From positions 1 to 9,804 of the forward strand of contig CAUDIU010000063.1 in assembly GCA_958449715.1 (NCBI GenBank): DNA of 9,804 nt. The letters run 5' to 3'. Shown here in pieces: positions 1 through 7,331 of this stretch. This DNA comes from an uncultured Clostridium sp. Lineage in GTDB: Bacteria > Cyanobacteriota > Vampirovibrionia > Gastranaerophilales > Gastranaerophilaceae. Position 1 is the first letter of the stretch. The number at the start of each line of letters is the position of its first letter. A model generated the notes under the pieces. That model had not been told where the DNA came from. It searched no databases and saw only the letters and a program-made list of their open reading frames with translations. The position numbers were made by a program, and so were the translations under genes.

Positions 1-138
1 TTTAGCACTTTTTCTTTGGAATTGTTTGAAATGGTTGGAAATCAGCAATTTTTCCATGCTTTTTCATATATAATTTTAAGTATAACAATATGTTTGTTGA
101 TGACAGCAATAGGAGCGTATTTTGCAAAACTTATTTAA
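1..138 (+). CDS. crcB: CrcB/Fluc fluoride channel, C-terminal part only
   Basis: Reading frame 1 is open from the window edge to TAA at 136-138 and gives the last 45 residues of a small membrane protein. It opens with FSTFSLE, which matches the conserved TTFSTFSLE stretch of the CrcB/Fluc family; the two Phe residues spaced F-x-x-F belong to the fluoride-lining Phe box in that family. After a short polar loop there is one final hydrophobic helix (about residues 20-43), as expected for TM4. Fluc proteins work as antiparallel dimers in the inner membrane and export fluoride. The start and any fluoride riboswitch would lie upstream, outside the window. The gene overlaps the next CDS by 17 nt, so the two are probably co-transcribed and translationally coupled. 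Too short for the track but well supported by motif, helix and position. Confidence 0.85.
   Translation, partial: FSTFSLELFEMVGNQQFFHAFSYIILSITICLLMTAIGAYFAKLI
111..115 (+). promoter_or_regulatory. SD site setting the TTG start of the endonuclease IV-like gene
   Basis: AGGAG sits 6 nt upstream of TTG at 122-124 and inside the crcB reading frame. The first in-frame ATG of the downstream gene is at codon 17 and would remove its first strand, so this SD supports the TTG start and a 17-nt overlap with crcB. Confidence 0.7.
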
Positions 139-964
139 CTTTGATAAATTAAATTTCATAACAGCCGGAATGCCTTTAAGAACAGGGAAAGGCAGTTATG
201 TGTCAGCTTTTGATGTTTTGAAAGAAATGAATTTGGACGGTATGGAACTTGAATTTGTCCATGGCGTTAGAATGAACGATGAGCATAGAAAATTTGTCAA
301 AGAGCAATCTAAGGATTTTGTTGTAACAGCTCATGGACCTTTTTACATTAATCTTAATTCTAAGGAAGAAGAAAAGATTGACGCAAGTGTACAAAGAATA
401 ATAGATACAGCATCTGTAGCATCTCAAGCAGGAGCTTTTAGTATAACTTATCACGCAGCTTTCTACATGGGTGCTGACAAAGAAACAGTCTATAATCGTG
501 TAAAAACTCAAACTAAACGAATTGTTGATGTTTTGGAACGAGAAAAAATAAAAGTTTGGGTTCGCCCTGAAACAACCGGTAAAGCAACTCAATGGGGTGA
601 TGAAGACGAGATTATAAGATTATCAAAAGAATTTGAACAAGTTCTTCCTTGTATTGATTTTTCACATCTTCACGCAAGATCAGCCGGTGAATATAATACT
701 TACGATGAATTTTCAAGAGTTTTGGAAAAAATGGGAAATGAATTAGGACAATATGCTCTTGATAACTTCCACGGACACCTTGCTGGTATTGAATATACAG
801 CTAAAGGTGAAAGACAGCATTTGAATTTAGAAGAATCTGATATGAATTATAAAGACTTGATAAAAGTAATGAAAGAATTCAATGTAAAAGGAGCTCTTGT
901 GTGTGAAAGTCCTAATATTGAAGATGATTGTAAACTTTTAAAAGATTACTATAATTCTCTTTAA
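122..964 (+). CDS. Endonuclease IV-like (AP endonuclease family 2) TIM-barrel protein
   Basis: A 280-residue protein close in length to E. coli Nfo (285). Family members are Zn-dependent enzymes that cut DNA at abasic sites in base-excision repair. The metal ligands of the Nfo/xylose isomerase-like barrel can be traced in order: H71 (AHGPF), H111 (YHAAF), E150 (RPETTG), D179 and H182 (CIDFSHLHAR), H217 or H219 (NFHGH), a GERQH segment around 229-233 and E262 (VCESP). The canonical N-terminal GAHVSAAGG signature of Nfo is absent; the protein instead starts with an ITAGMPLRTGKGSY segment, so it belongs to a divergent branch and its substrate is less certain. It uses TTG, supported by AGGAG 6 nt upstream, and overlaps crcB by 17 nt. 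Another sugar-isomerase-like activity on the same fold cannot be excluded, but the ligand pattern favours a nuclease. Confidence 0.8.
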   Translation: MQNLFNFDKLNFITAGMPLRTGKGSYVSAFDVLKEMNLDGMELEFVHGVRMNDEHRKFVKEQSKDFVVTAHGPFYINLNSKEEEKIDASVQRIIDTASVASQAGAFSITYHAAFYMGADKETVYNRVKTQTKRIVDVLEREKIKVWVRPETTGKATQWGDEDEIIRLSKEFEQVLPCIDFSHLHARSAGEYNTYDEFSRVLEKMGNELGQYALDNFHGHLAGIEYTAKGERQHLNLEESDMNYKDLIKVMKEFNVKGALVCESPNIEDDCKLLKDYYNSL

Positions 965-1006
965 TCTAATGTAAATAAACGATATTATTAAAGATTTTCT
1001 TGTTAT

Positions 1007-1034
1007 TTGACGTAATACTTGAAGAATAAATATT
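1007..1034 (+). promoter_or_regulatory. Possible sigma70-type promoter of the first small acidic protein gene
   Basis: TTGACG at 1007-1012 (5/6 to the -35 consensus) is followed after 16 nt by AATATT at 1029-1034 (4/6 to the -10). This is in the 104-nt gap before the ATG at 1069 and leaves a leader of about 28 nt. The -10 is weak and AT-rich DNA gives many chance matches. Confidence 0.3.
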
Positions 1035-1068
1035 TCTGTGTCAATTAACAATATAAGGTCTTGAAAAA

Positions 1069-1437
1069 ATGTTTAATAATGTGAATAATCCTTTTGGAAA
1101 TCGAGCAATATCTTCTTCTACATCATCTGACAGTAATGGCAGACGTCAAAAAGAAGATCCAAAAGAAGAATTAAAAAAATATATTGACGAAGATGAGCCA
1201 GATGAAGTTTTAATCGGCGGACAGCCTATTTTGACTGAAGAAGAAGTGCTTGCAATGACAAGACAGTATATTGCAAAATTAAAATCAGAACATGAAGATA
1301 ATGAAAAAGTTCAAAAAAAACTCGATAAATACTTAGAAAATTTTGATGTGAAAAAATTCATGAAAAAGAACCCAAATATGACTAGTCCTGATTTTTACAT
1401 GGTAATGTTTAATGAAACTGAAGGTTTAGTAAAATAG
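1069..1437 (+). CDS. Small acidic protein of unknown function, paralog 1
   Basis: A 122-residue protein I do not recognise. Residues 1-55 are low-complexity and charged: a Ser/Asn-rich start, then Lys/Glu/Asp-rich sequence, probably disordered. Residues 56-122 look helical and contain YLENFDVKKF (88-97), then a TS pair (105-106) and a M-x3-T-x-G-h-h-K end (113-122). This C-terminal part aligns without gaps to the next gene's product from V60/V64 to T105S106/T109S110, then with one one-residue indel. There is no signal peptide, no TM segment and no cysteine, so a cytoplasmic protein is likely. The ATG is the first usable start; a weak AAGG lies at 1055-1058. The two genes are 96 nt apart on the same strand. 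The relation to its neighbour is well supported; the function is unknown. Confidence 0.75.
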   Translation: MFNNVNNPFGNRAISSSTSSDSNGRRQKEDPKEELKKYIDEDEPDEVLIGGQPILTEEEVLAMTRQYIAKLKSEHEDNEKVQKKLDKYLENFDVKKFMKKNPNMTSPDFYMVMFNETEGLVK

Positions 1438-1533
1438 TTTTTTGTAACATGTCTTAAATTTTTTAAAGATTTAAAAAAAAGTGTCCGATATACCATTATG
1501 TAAAAGAGTAGTTTTACAGAAAGGATAGGTATT

Positions 1534-1932
1534 ATGGAAATTTCAGGAGTATCATCAAAGGCTTACACATCAGCTGCAGCATCGTTAGAAGAAGAAGACG
1601 AATTAAAAGAAACGCAAGAAGAAAATGCAACTGATGAAGCCAAAGAATATGGTGTATCAACAAAAGAGGCAGAAGAAAAAGATACGACACAATTCTCATC
1701 ATCTGAATATGATGAAGATGATGTGGAAGAAAAAGCTACAAATTATTTGAAAAATATTATGTTTACAACTAATTTGACAGATAAATCAGCTGCTGCATTA
1801 CAAAATTATTTAAATACATTTGATGTAGCACAATTTATTAAAACCTACGGACCGTTTACATCAACCTCAGAAATATCTGCAGCAATGTATGCGGCAACGT
1901 CAGGCATGATTAAACAACAACAGGACGAATAG
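1534..1932 (+). CDS. Small acidic protein of unknown function, paralog 2
   Basis: A 132-residue protein, not recognised. It starts MEISGVSSKAYTSAAAS, followed by a strongly acidic Glu/Asp/Lys-rich stretch (about 18-65) that is probably disordered. A helical C-terminal module (about 60-127) follows, with YLNTFDVAQFIK at 92-103, TS at 109-110, and M118, T122, G124 and K127 at the end. Over that last block (35 aligned positions) I count 13 identities to the upstream protein, with the spacing kept. The tail ends in Gln/Asp/Glu. A good SD, AAGGA at 1521-1525, lies 8 nt before the ATG. No export signal, TM segment or cysteine is seen. A hairpin terminator follows directly. Different N-terminal linkers with a shared C-terminal module suggest duplication and divergence; the partner and role are unknown. 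Confidence 0.8.
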   Translation: MEISGVSSKAYTSAAASLEEEDELKETQEENATDEAKEYGVSTKEAEEKDTTQFSSSEYDEDDVEEKATNYLKNIMFTTNLTDKSAAALQNYLNTFDVAQFIKTYGPFTSTSEISAAMYAATSGMIKQQQDE

Positions 1933-1938
1933 TATAAA

Positions 1939-1976
1939 AAAAAAGGCGATGAATTTTATTATTCACCGCCTTTTTT
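1939..1976. terminator. Bidirectional rho-independent terminator between paralog 2 and metG
   Basis: GGCG at 1945-1948 pairs with CGCC at 1967-1970, and TGAAT at 1950-1954 pairs with ATTCA at 1961-1965, around one A-C mismatch and a 6-nt loop. An A-run on the left (1936-1944) and a T-run on the right (1971-1976) give a U-tract in both directions. It ends the + strand small-protein unit and the - strand metG transcript. Confidence 0.88.
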
Positions 1977-1995
1977 AATTTTTGTATTTATAGAA

Positions 1996-3558
1996 TTATT
2001 GTTTTTTAGCTGATTTGTCTGCTAATTCTGAATCTAATCTCAAGAATACAGGTTTTATATCTTCTTTAGAGATTAGTTTTCCGCATTTAATATTATCAGC
2101 TGTTAAATCGTCTAATTTTGTTTTTAAATCGAATGATAATTGTTTAGCCATGTCAGAAGCAATATTTGGGCAATATGGATAAATTAATGATGCAATAATG
2201 CACATAACATCAAGTACGTTTACAAGAACTTGTCCGCATTCTACCATTTTTTCTTCTTTTGCTAGTGTCCAAGGTGCTGTATCTTGAACATATTTGTTTG
2301 TAGCATCTACTAATGATGTGATTTCAAGTCCTGCTTCTGCTATTTCAAAATTCTCAAAATGATTTTTAACGATTTGTATTGTACCTAGAGCTTTTTTAGC
2401 TAAAGGATTTTCTCCTTTGAATTCAGGTTTAACTTCACCGTCAAAATATTTAACTAACATTGATAGGGTTCTGTTTAAAAGATTTCCCATACTGTTTGCA
2501 AGATGTGCATTAACTTTTTCTTTAAAGTCATCATCAGAATAATTTCCGTCACGTCCGCAAGGTGCAGATGTTGCCATGTAGTATCTGAAAGCGTCAGGAT
2601 GTTCTAAATTGAAACTTTCAAGAACTGATGTTGGAGAAATTACGTTACCTAATGATTTAGACATTTTAGATTCGTCAATAGTAATCCAGCCGTGAGCGAG
2701 GATGTGTTTTGGTAATGGTAAATCTAATGCCATTAAAAATGCAGGCCAGTAAATGCTGTGGAATTTCAAGATATCTTTTCCGATTACTTGTACATTAGCA
2801 GGCCAGTATTTTTTGAAGTTTTCTGATGGATTTTCAGTGTCATATCCTAATGCTGTAATATAGTTAGAAAGAGCGTCAATCCATACATAAATTGATTGTT
2901 CATCATCACCTAATACATCAATACCCCACTCAACATTTGATTTTGCACGAGATACTGAAATATCTTGGATATCTTCTAATTGGTTAATTACTTCATTAGC
3001 CCTGAATTCAGGAACGATAAAATCAGGGTGATCTTTAATATGTTTGATTATAGCATCTTTGTATTTTGTTAATTTAAAGAAATAGTTTTCTTCTTTAACA
3101 ACTTCAGGTTTTTTAAGGTGATCAGGACAAAGTCCGTCTTCTGTCAAATCTTTTGGATTTAAGAAACATTCACAACCTTGACAGTATAAACCTTCGTATG
3201 AATGTTTGTAAATATCACCTTGTTTTAATAATTTATCAAAGATGTGTTGAACGATTTTTTCGTGATCTTCATCAGTTGTTCTGATAAATTTTGTATAATC
3301 AACATCTAGAGCTTTCCAAGCATCTTTAAATTTTTGAGCATTTTCATCACACAATTCTTTTGGTGTAATTCCTTTTGCAGCAGCTGTTTTTTGAATTTTA
3401 ATACCGTGTTCGTCAGTTCCTGTAAGGAAATATACATCATCACAACGTTGAGTGTAATGTCTTGCGATTATATCAGTTAGAATTTTTTCATAAGCGTGTC
3501 CAATATGTGGAGCACCATTTACGTAATCTATTGCAGTTGTTAAATAAAACTTTTCCAT
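1996..3558 (-). CDS. metG: Methionyl-tRNA synthetase, short form with one zinc knuckle
   Basis: A 520-residue class I aminoacyl-tRNA synthetase that charges tRNA-Met with methionine in the cytoplasm. Visible marks: the HIGH box exactly HIGH at 18-21, preceded by the typical NGAPHIGHAYE context; a TGTDEHG block at 46-52; a connective-peptide zinc site C126-x2-C129 with C144 and H147; VWIDAL at 225-230; and the KMSKS loop at 298-302 (DESKMSKSLGNV). The alpha-helical anticodon-binding domain runs from about 350 to 510 (including APW at 428-430). The usual C-terminal tRNA-binding (Trbp111-like) domain of long MetG is absent, so this is the short type with a single four-ligand zinc knuckle. GAGGT lies 5-6 nt before the ATG. 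The gene lies 37 nt after a membrane protein gene on the same strand and ends at the shared hairpin at 1939-1976. Confidence 0.97.
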   Translation of the reverse strand: MEKFYLTTAIDYVNGAPHIGHAYEKILTDIIARHYTQRCDDVYFLTGTDEHGIKIQKTAAAKGITPKELCDENAQKFKDAWKALDVDYTKFIRTTDEDHEKIVQHIFDKLLKQGDIYKHSYEGLYCQGCECFLNPKDLTEDGLCPDHLKKPEVVKEENYFFKLTKYKDAIIKHIKDHPDFIVPEFRANEVINQLEDIQDISVSRAKSNVEWGIDVLGDDEQSIYVWIDALSNYITALGYDTENPSENFKKYWPANVQVIGKDILKFHSIYWPAFLMALDLPLPKHILAHGWITIDESKMSKSLGNVISPTSVLESFNLEHPDAFRYYMATSAPCGRDGNYSDDDFKEKVNAHLANSMGNLLNRTLSMLVKYFDGEVKPEFKGENPLAKKALGTIQIVKNHFENFEIAEAGLEITSLVDATNKYVQDTAPWTLAKEEKMVECGQVLVNVLDVMCIIASLIYPYCPNIASDMAKQLSFDLKTKLDDLTADNIKCGKLISKEDIKPVFLRLDSELADKSAKKQ

Positions 3559-3596
3559 TTTTTACCTCACTTATAGGTTTAATTTTAGCATAAACA

Positions 3597-5228
3597 TTAT
3601 TTGTGTTTAAAAATCATATATCTAAAACCGTTATCAATTACTGTGACCGGTTTGTAATTTTCTTGAACAAACCCGCAAAAATCCAGTGCATAATCATTAC
3701 AAATATACTGAAAATAGTAATCTTTCATATTTAAGTTATTAAAAATAATGTATTCAGGCATATTTTCTTTGTAATGATTGATGATTTTGTCTTCGCCAAG
3801 ACTTTCAGTATAAAGTGGCAAAAGAGAATTATAGAAATTATCGGAATTCCTTTGAGTAAGAAAGTTTACGGTCATTCCTTCAGGGAAAATAACAATTTTA
3901 TCTGTCGGTTTTGTTATTTTATTAATAAAATCGTTAAGTTCATTTGTACTTTGAGCCAAATCTTTTACTGTGTAAATTGTACCTTTAGGAGTTGTAACTT
4001 TATTATTTGCTAAAGATAACATATAAAAGTTTGTAAAAAGATACAAAATAGTTGCAATGATTAAATAAATACCTGCTGTTTTTTCAAGTTTTTCAGGTAG
4101 CATTTTGAATATCAAAGCAAAAATTGCAATTAACAAAATAGGGAAATAATAATTTCCATAGCTGTATAAAAGCAATACCCAAAAAACTTTAGCACTTACT
4201 ACTAATGCAGAAATTACTAAAATTAATAACTTTGTATCATATTTTTTATACATTGCAATTGCACAAATTAAAAGACATAGTGGAAGAAATCCGAATGCTG
4301 TTTTTACATTTTCTGAGAAAAACCATAAATATCCGATATATCCTAAAATTGATATACTGATTGGTAAAATTTTATTGTTTTTATTAAAAGCAAAAGCTCC
4401 ATATAATATTGCACCGAATGGGATTGCACATTTTAAAAAACTTATTAAATCAGCTAACAATGCTTTTGGGTGAAAATAAATTCCGCTGTTTTGGTAAAAG
4501 TATGTCAAAGTTTTACTTTTAGCCATTGCACTTGTAATTTTAAGAGAATTTATCAAATCATTTATTGATAATCCTTGAATAAACAAAATTCCAAAACTTA
4601 ATAAAGGAATTGAAATAAATGATAAAAATGCTTTCCAATTCTTGTTTTTGATAATGAAAAACAGAATTACAAACCCGTATAATAAAAAATCATATTTGTT
4701 TGCAATACAAACTCCTGCAAGTAATGAACTTATTACAAGATTTAGAGATTTTTTGTCATCATTAAATTTTAATAGAAAATATAATGAGTATAAAAAACTA
4801 ACGAGTCCGTATAAAACAGACCAGGAATAAGGGAAATGATAGTTAAAAATACTTGTTGTCGTAATTCCAATTGATATTGTGAGTAAGCCTATACAAAAAC
4901 TGAAGAATTCTCCAAAAAATTTTTTAGCGATAAAATAAATTCCGCTTATTGTCAAAATTGAACATACACAACCGCTTAAATACAATGTAGCTAATTTAGC
5001 ACCAAATATCTTGTATAATAAAGCATTAATCTGATATGACAAAGGTCCGTATATGTTGAATAAGTCTTTGTATAATATTTTCCCTTGTAAAATTTGTTCA
5101 GGATAATATACTTCACGTCCGAAATCTATTAATATTCCTGAATAATGTCCACAAAAAATTAACAATCCCAAAATCGTTAGTATCCATAAAAAAATAAGAT
5201 ACTTATTATTATTTATAATCTCTTTCAT
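3597..5228 (-). CDS. Multi-pass membrane protein, probable GT-C-type glycosyltransferase
   Basis: About 543 residues with some 11-13 hydrophobic segments, a basic N-terminus and a soluble C-terminal tail from about residue 405. The first TM helix is followed by a loop with D35, R38 and E39 (IDFGREVYY) and then FNIYGPLSY near 57-65. An acidic pair in the first extracytoplasmic loop plus an aromatic/YGP segment is the usual layout of lipid-linked-sugar-dependent GT-C enzymes (PMT/ArnT/Rgt-like). Acceptor and donor cannot be read from the sequence. The tail contains IVIFPEGM and FLTQRNSDNF, as in many such proteins. Neither candidate start has an SD. I prefer the ATG at 5228 because it puts a Lys- and Asn-rich stretch just before TM1; an in-frame ATG at 5294 would add 22 residues. 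Probably co-transcribed with metG. Assignment as an integral membrane protein is firm, as a transferase moderate. Confidence 0.78.
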   Translation of the reverse strand: MKEIINNNKYLIFLWILTILGLLIFCGHYSGILIDFGREVYYPEQILQGKILYKDLFNIYGPLSYQINALLYKIFGAKLATLYLSGCVCSILTISGIYFIAKKFFGEFFSFCIGLLTISIGITTTSIFNYHFPYSWSVLYGLVSFLYSLYFLLKFNDDKKSLNLVISSLLAGVCIANKYDFLLYGFVILFFIIKNKNWKAFLSFISIPLLSFGILFIQGLSINDLINSLKITSAMAKSKTLTYFYQNSGIYFHPKALLADLISFLKCAIPFGAILYGAFAFNKNNKILPISISILGYIGYLWFFSENVKTAFGFLPLCLLICAIAMYKKYDTKLLILVISALVVSAKVFWVLLLYSYGNYYFPILLIAIFALIFKMLPEKLEKTAGIYLIIATILYLFTNFYMLSLANNKVTTPKGTIYTVKDLAQSTNELNDFINKITKPTDKIVIFPEGMTVNFLTQRNSDNFYNSLLPLYTESLGEDKIINHYKENMPEYIIFNNLNMKDYYFQYICNDYALDFCGFVQENYKPVTVIDNGFRYMIFKHK

Positions 5229-5305
5229 ATTACAAAATTTAACAAATAAACGTATAAAAAGCAATTTATGAGAAAAAAAATATTTTATATACATGTGTAG
5301 AAAAA

Positions 5306-5310
5306 AAGGG
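5306..5310 (+). promoter_or_regulatory. SD site of the single-TM protein gene
   Basis: AAGGG lies 7 nt before the ATG at 5318. The 89-nt divergent gap (5229-5317) is almost pure A/T with several TATA-like words, so I cannot choose a promoter for either side. Confidence 0.55.
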
Positions 5311-5317
5311 AAAAGTT

Positions 5318-5740
5318 ATGACCTATAATTGGGCAACAAATTTGGATATGTTAGCACAAAACGGTGTATTAGATTATGATGCACCATCATATATAACAGG
5401 ACAAAAACCTAGATATGTAGGTTCTCCATCTGTTATTCCGTCACCATATGCAGGCCCTGCATCAAATCCTAAGATTCCATATCTTAGAGAGCCTGATGTT
5501 GACGAATTTCTGCACGAAAAGCCTGATAAAAAAGATATTGTTGCTAATCCGTCTTGGAAAAAATGGGTATTTGGATTAGTTGCTGCAGGTGCATTGATTT
5601 TTGGCGGAATTAAATTTAAATCAAAAATATTGCCTGCAATAAAAAAATTACCTCAAACATTAAAGTTGGATAAAGTTGCTGATTTCTTTAAAAATGGTTG
5701 GAATAAATTTACCGGATTGTTTAAAAGTAAAAAACCTTAA
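5318..5740 (+). CDS. Small single-TM protein of unknown function
   Basis: A 140-residue protein, not recognised. Residues 1-60 are polar and rich in Pro, Tyr and Ser (for example VGSPSVIPSPYAGPASNPK at 34-52). Residues 60-82 are charged and end in a Trp-containing basic patch (SWKKW). One hydrophobic segment with glycines lies at about 83-99 (WVFGLVAAGALIFGGIKF). Residues 100-140 are strongly basic and amphipathic, with Lys, Leu and Phe repeated (KLPQTLKLDKVADFF, GLFKSKKP). No cleavable signal peptide is seen; the Pro-rich half probably lies on one face of the membrane and the Lys-rich tail on the cytoplasmic face. It has a good SD, AAGGG, 7 nt upstream. It lies divergent to the GT-C-like gene and tail-to-tail with aroB, sharing 4 nt at the stops. 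A structural or membrane-anchoring role is possible but unsupported. Confidence 0.7.
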   Translation: MTYNWATNLDMLAQNGVLDYDAPSYITGQKPRYVGSPSVIPSPYAGPASNPKIPYLREPDVDEFLHEKPDKKDIVANPSWKKWVFGLVAAGALIFGGIKFKSKILPAIKKLPQTLKLDKVADFFKNGWNKFTGLFKSKKP

Positions 5741-6813
5741 TTTAACAACTTAATTAATTCATCAGGTAAAAATTCGAAAGCTTCTACTGTTGAATAATCT
5801 GTCGGCAAGATGAATACAATACTTTTTGATGTCGCTTTTTTATCCATTTGCATTAATTCAATCATTTTATCAAGTTTAAATGTTGGTATTTCTTTAAAGT
5901 TGTATTTTTTTATTACATCTTCTGCAAGATATTTGTAATTTTTGTCAATAAGATTTCTTCTTACAGCGAGATTAAAAGCAAATTTCATTCCTTCAACGAT
6001 TGCTTCACCATGTGTGAATTTTTTATATTTAGTAATTTTTTCAATCGCATGACCATATGTGTGGCCGAAGTTTAAAATTCTTCTAAGTCCGTTTTCTTTT
6101 TCATCTTTTTCGACAACGGAAATTTTAAGTTTTACACATATTTCAATAAGTTTTGATAACGTTTTTTCATCACGATTTAGAATTTCTTGTGATTTTTCAG
6201 ATAAGAAATTTGTAAGATTTAATTCTTCCTCGCATTTACAACTTTTTTCAATAAAAGAATATTTTACAACTTCACCCAATCCTGTTTTGAATTGCCTATC
6301 ATCAAGTGTTTTCAAAAATTTCGGGTTAATCAAAACTATTTTAGGTTGATAAAAAGCTCCAACAAGATTTTTGCCAAAATTTGTGTCAATTGCAACTTTT
6401 CCGCCTACAGAACTATCTACGCATGCAAGCAGAGTTGTTGGAACTTGAATAAAATCAATTCCTCTCATATAAGTTGATGCGACAAATCCAGCTAAATCAC
6501 CGACTACTCCTCCGCCTATTGCGATAATTGCATCTTTGCGGGTTAATTTCTTTTTGAGAGCACTGTTAATTATTTTTTGATAGTTTTTAAAATTCTTTTC
6601 TTTTTCCCCGTCTTTTAGAATATATTTATTTTCTTTAGGGATATTGAGTTTTTTTCCGTAAATTTTTTCAACTTTTTCGGAAATTACTGCAAGATATTTT
6701 TTATCTTTTGTGTAAGATAAAATTTTGTCTGCCAAATCCGTAATATCTTCATTTTTAATTATAATCGGATAACTATTTTCTTCTTGTTTAATTTTTACCG
6801 ATAAATCAACCAT
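5737..6813 (-). CDS. aroB: 3-dehydroquinate synthase
   Basis: A 358-residue NAD- and metal-dependent enzyme that turns DAHP into 3-dehydroquinate, the second step of the shikimate pathway. Marks: the nucleotide-binding GGGVVGDLAGFVASTYMRG stretch at 100-118; QVPTTLLA at 123-130; VDSSVGGKVAID at 132-143 with the substrate-binding lysine region; FGKNLVGAF at 146-154; and the three metal ligands E181 (GLGEVVKY), H251 (NFGHTYGHA) and H268 (THGEA). The domain order and length are typical. The ATG lies inside aroK: the 8 nt ATGGTTGA hold the aroB start and the aroK stop, and GGAG sits 6 nt before the ATG, so translation is probably coupled. The 3' end overlaps the convergent gene's stop by 4 nt and no clear hairpin follows. 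Confidence 0.97.
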   Translation of the reverse strand: MVDLSVKIKQEENSYPIIIKNEDITDLADKILSYTKDKKYLAVISEKVEKIYGKKLNIPKENKYILKDGEKEKNFKNYQKIINSALKKKLTRKDAIIAIGGGVVGDLAGFVASTYMRGIDFIQVPTTLLACVDSSVGGKVAIDTNFGKNLVGAFYQPKIVLINPKFLKTLDDRQFKTGLGEVVKYSFIEKSCKCEEELNLTNFLSEKSQEILNRDEKTLSKLIEICVKLKISVVEKDEKENGLRRILNFGHTYGHAIEKITKYKKFTHGEAIVEGMKFAFNLAVRRNLIDKNYKYLAEDVIKKYNFKEIPTFKLDKMIELMQMDKKATSKSIVFILPTDYSTVEAFEFLPDELIKLLN

Positions 6814-7315
6814 TTAATGCTCCGAGAATTTCTTTTACAATATCATATGGAGTTTTTCCGTTTGTGTCAATTATGATATTTGCTTTTTCGTAATTTTTTT
6901 TACGCATTTCAATAATACTTGTAATTTTTTCAATAGAAAAATTCTTTTTTAAAAGAGGTCTATGAGTTTCATTTTTAATTCTTGTATAAATTTCTTCAGG
7001 CGTTGCTTTTAAATAAATTACATTTGCATTATCAAGCATTAATTTTCTGTTATCTTCGTTTTCAAAAGCTCCGCCGCCTGCTGAAATTATCATATTTTTT
7101 TCTCTGCAGAATTTTCTTATTTTTTCGCTTTCAAGCATTCTGAAAAAAGGTTCACCATGTTTTAAAAAGATTTCTGAAATCTTTTTTTGAGTGCTTTTTT
7201 CAATTTCTGCATCAATATCAACATATTTAAAATCAGGGAGAGTTTTACTTAATTCTGCTCCCACAGTGGTCTTTCCGCTACCCATCATGCCGATTAATAC
7301 AATATTGCTTTTCAT
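6806..7315 (-). CDS. aroK: Shikimate kinase
   Basis: A 169-residue P-loop kinase that phosphorylates shikimate with ATP in the cytoplasm, the fifth step of the shikimate pathway. Marks: Walker A GMMGSGKTT at 9-17; the shikimate-binding D33/D35 pair (YVDIDAEIE); R59 (FFRMLE); the SAGGGAF segment at 78-84; the lid arginine R119 (THRPLL); and R138 near the C-terminus (EMRKKNYEKA). Length and spacing are those of the family, and Walker A position 9 confirms the start. Upstream, an AGG lies only 1 nt from the ATG, too close for a normal SD, and the terminator of the upstream protease gene ends 16 nt before the ATG. Expression must therefore come from a promoter inside or beside that hairpin, or from read-through. 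It overlaps aroB by 8 nt. Confidence 0.96.
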   Translation of the reverse strand: MKSNIVLIGMMGSGKTTVGAELSKTLPDFKYVDIDAEIEKSTQKKISEIFLKHGEPFFRMLESEKIRKFCREKNMIISAGGGAFENEDNRKLMLDNANVIYLKATPEEIYTRIKNETHRPLLKKNFSIEKITSIIEMRKKNYEKANIIIDTNGKTPYDIVKEILGALNG

Positions 7316-7331
7316 ACCTGTATTTTACTAT

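Noticed and set aside
203..592. 129-aa antisense frame within the endonuclease IV-like gene
   Set aside because: Lies wholly opposite a well-supported gene and is rich in Cys, Ser and Phe, as expected for a shadow frame.
959..993. CTTTAAT / ATTAAAG inverted repeat after the endonuclease IV-like gene, as a terminator
   Set aside because: Seven A/T-rich pairs around a 21-nt loop, followed by an interrupted T stretch; too weak to call.
1459..1478. TTTTTTAAA / TTTAAAAAA inverted repeat after the first small-protein gene, as a terminator
   Set aside because: The stem is only A/T with a 2-nt loop and no T-run follows on the + strand; such repeats arise often by chance in this AT-rich DNA.
5737..5757. 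TTAATT / AATTAA repeat near the aroB stop, as an aroB terminator
   Set aside because: The stem is six A/T pairs only with a 9-nt loop. A T-run does follow on the - strand, but the hairpin would be very unstable.
6059..6477. Two + strand frames opposite aroB
   Set aside because: Both lie opposite conserved aroB motifs and have Phe/Ser/Asn-rich composition without any SD; shadows.
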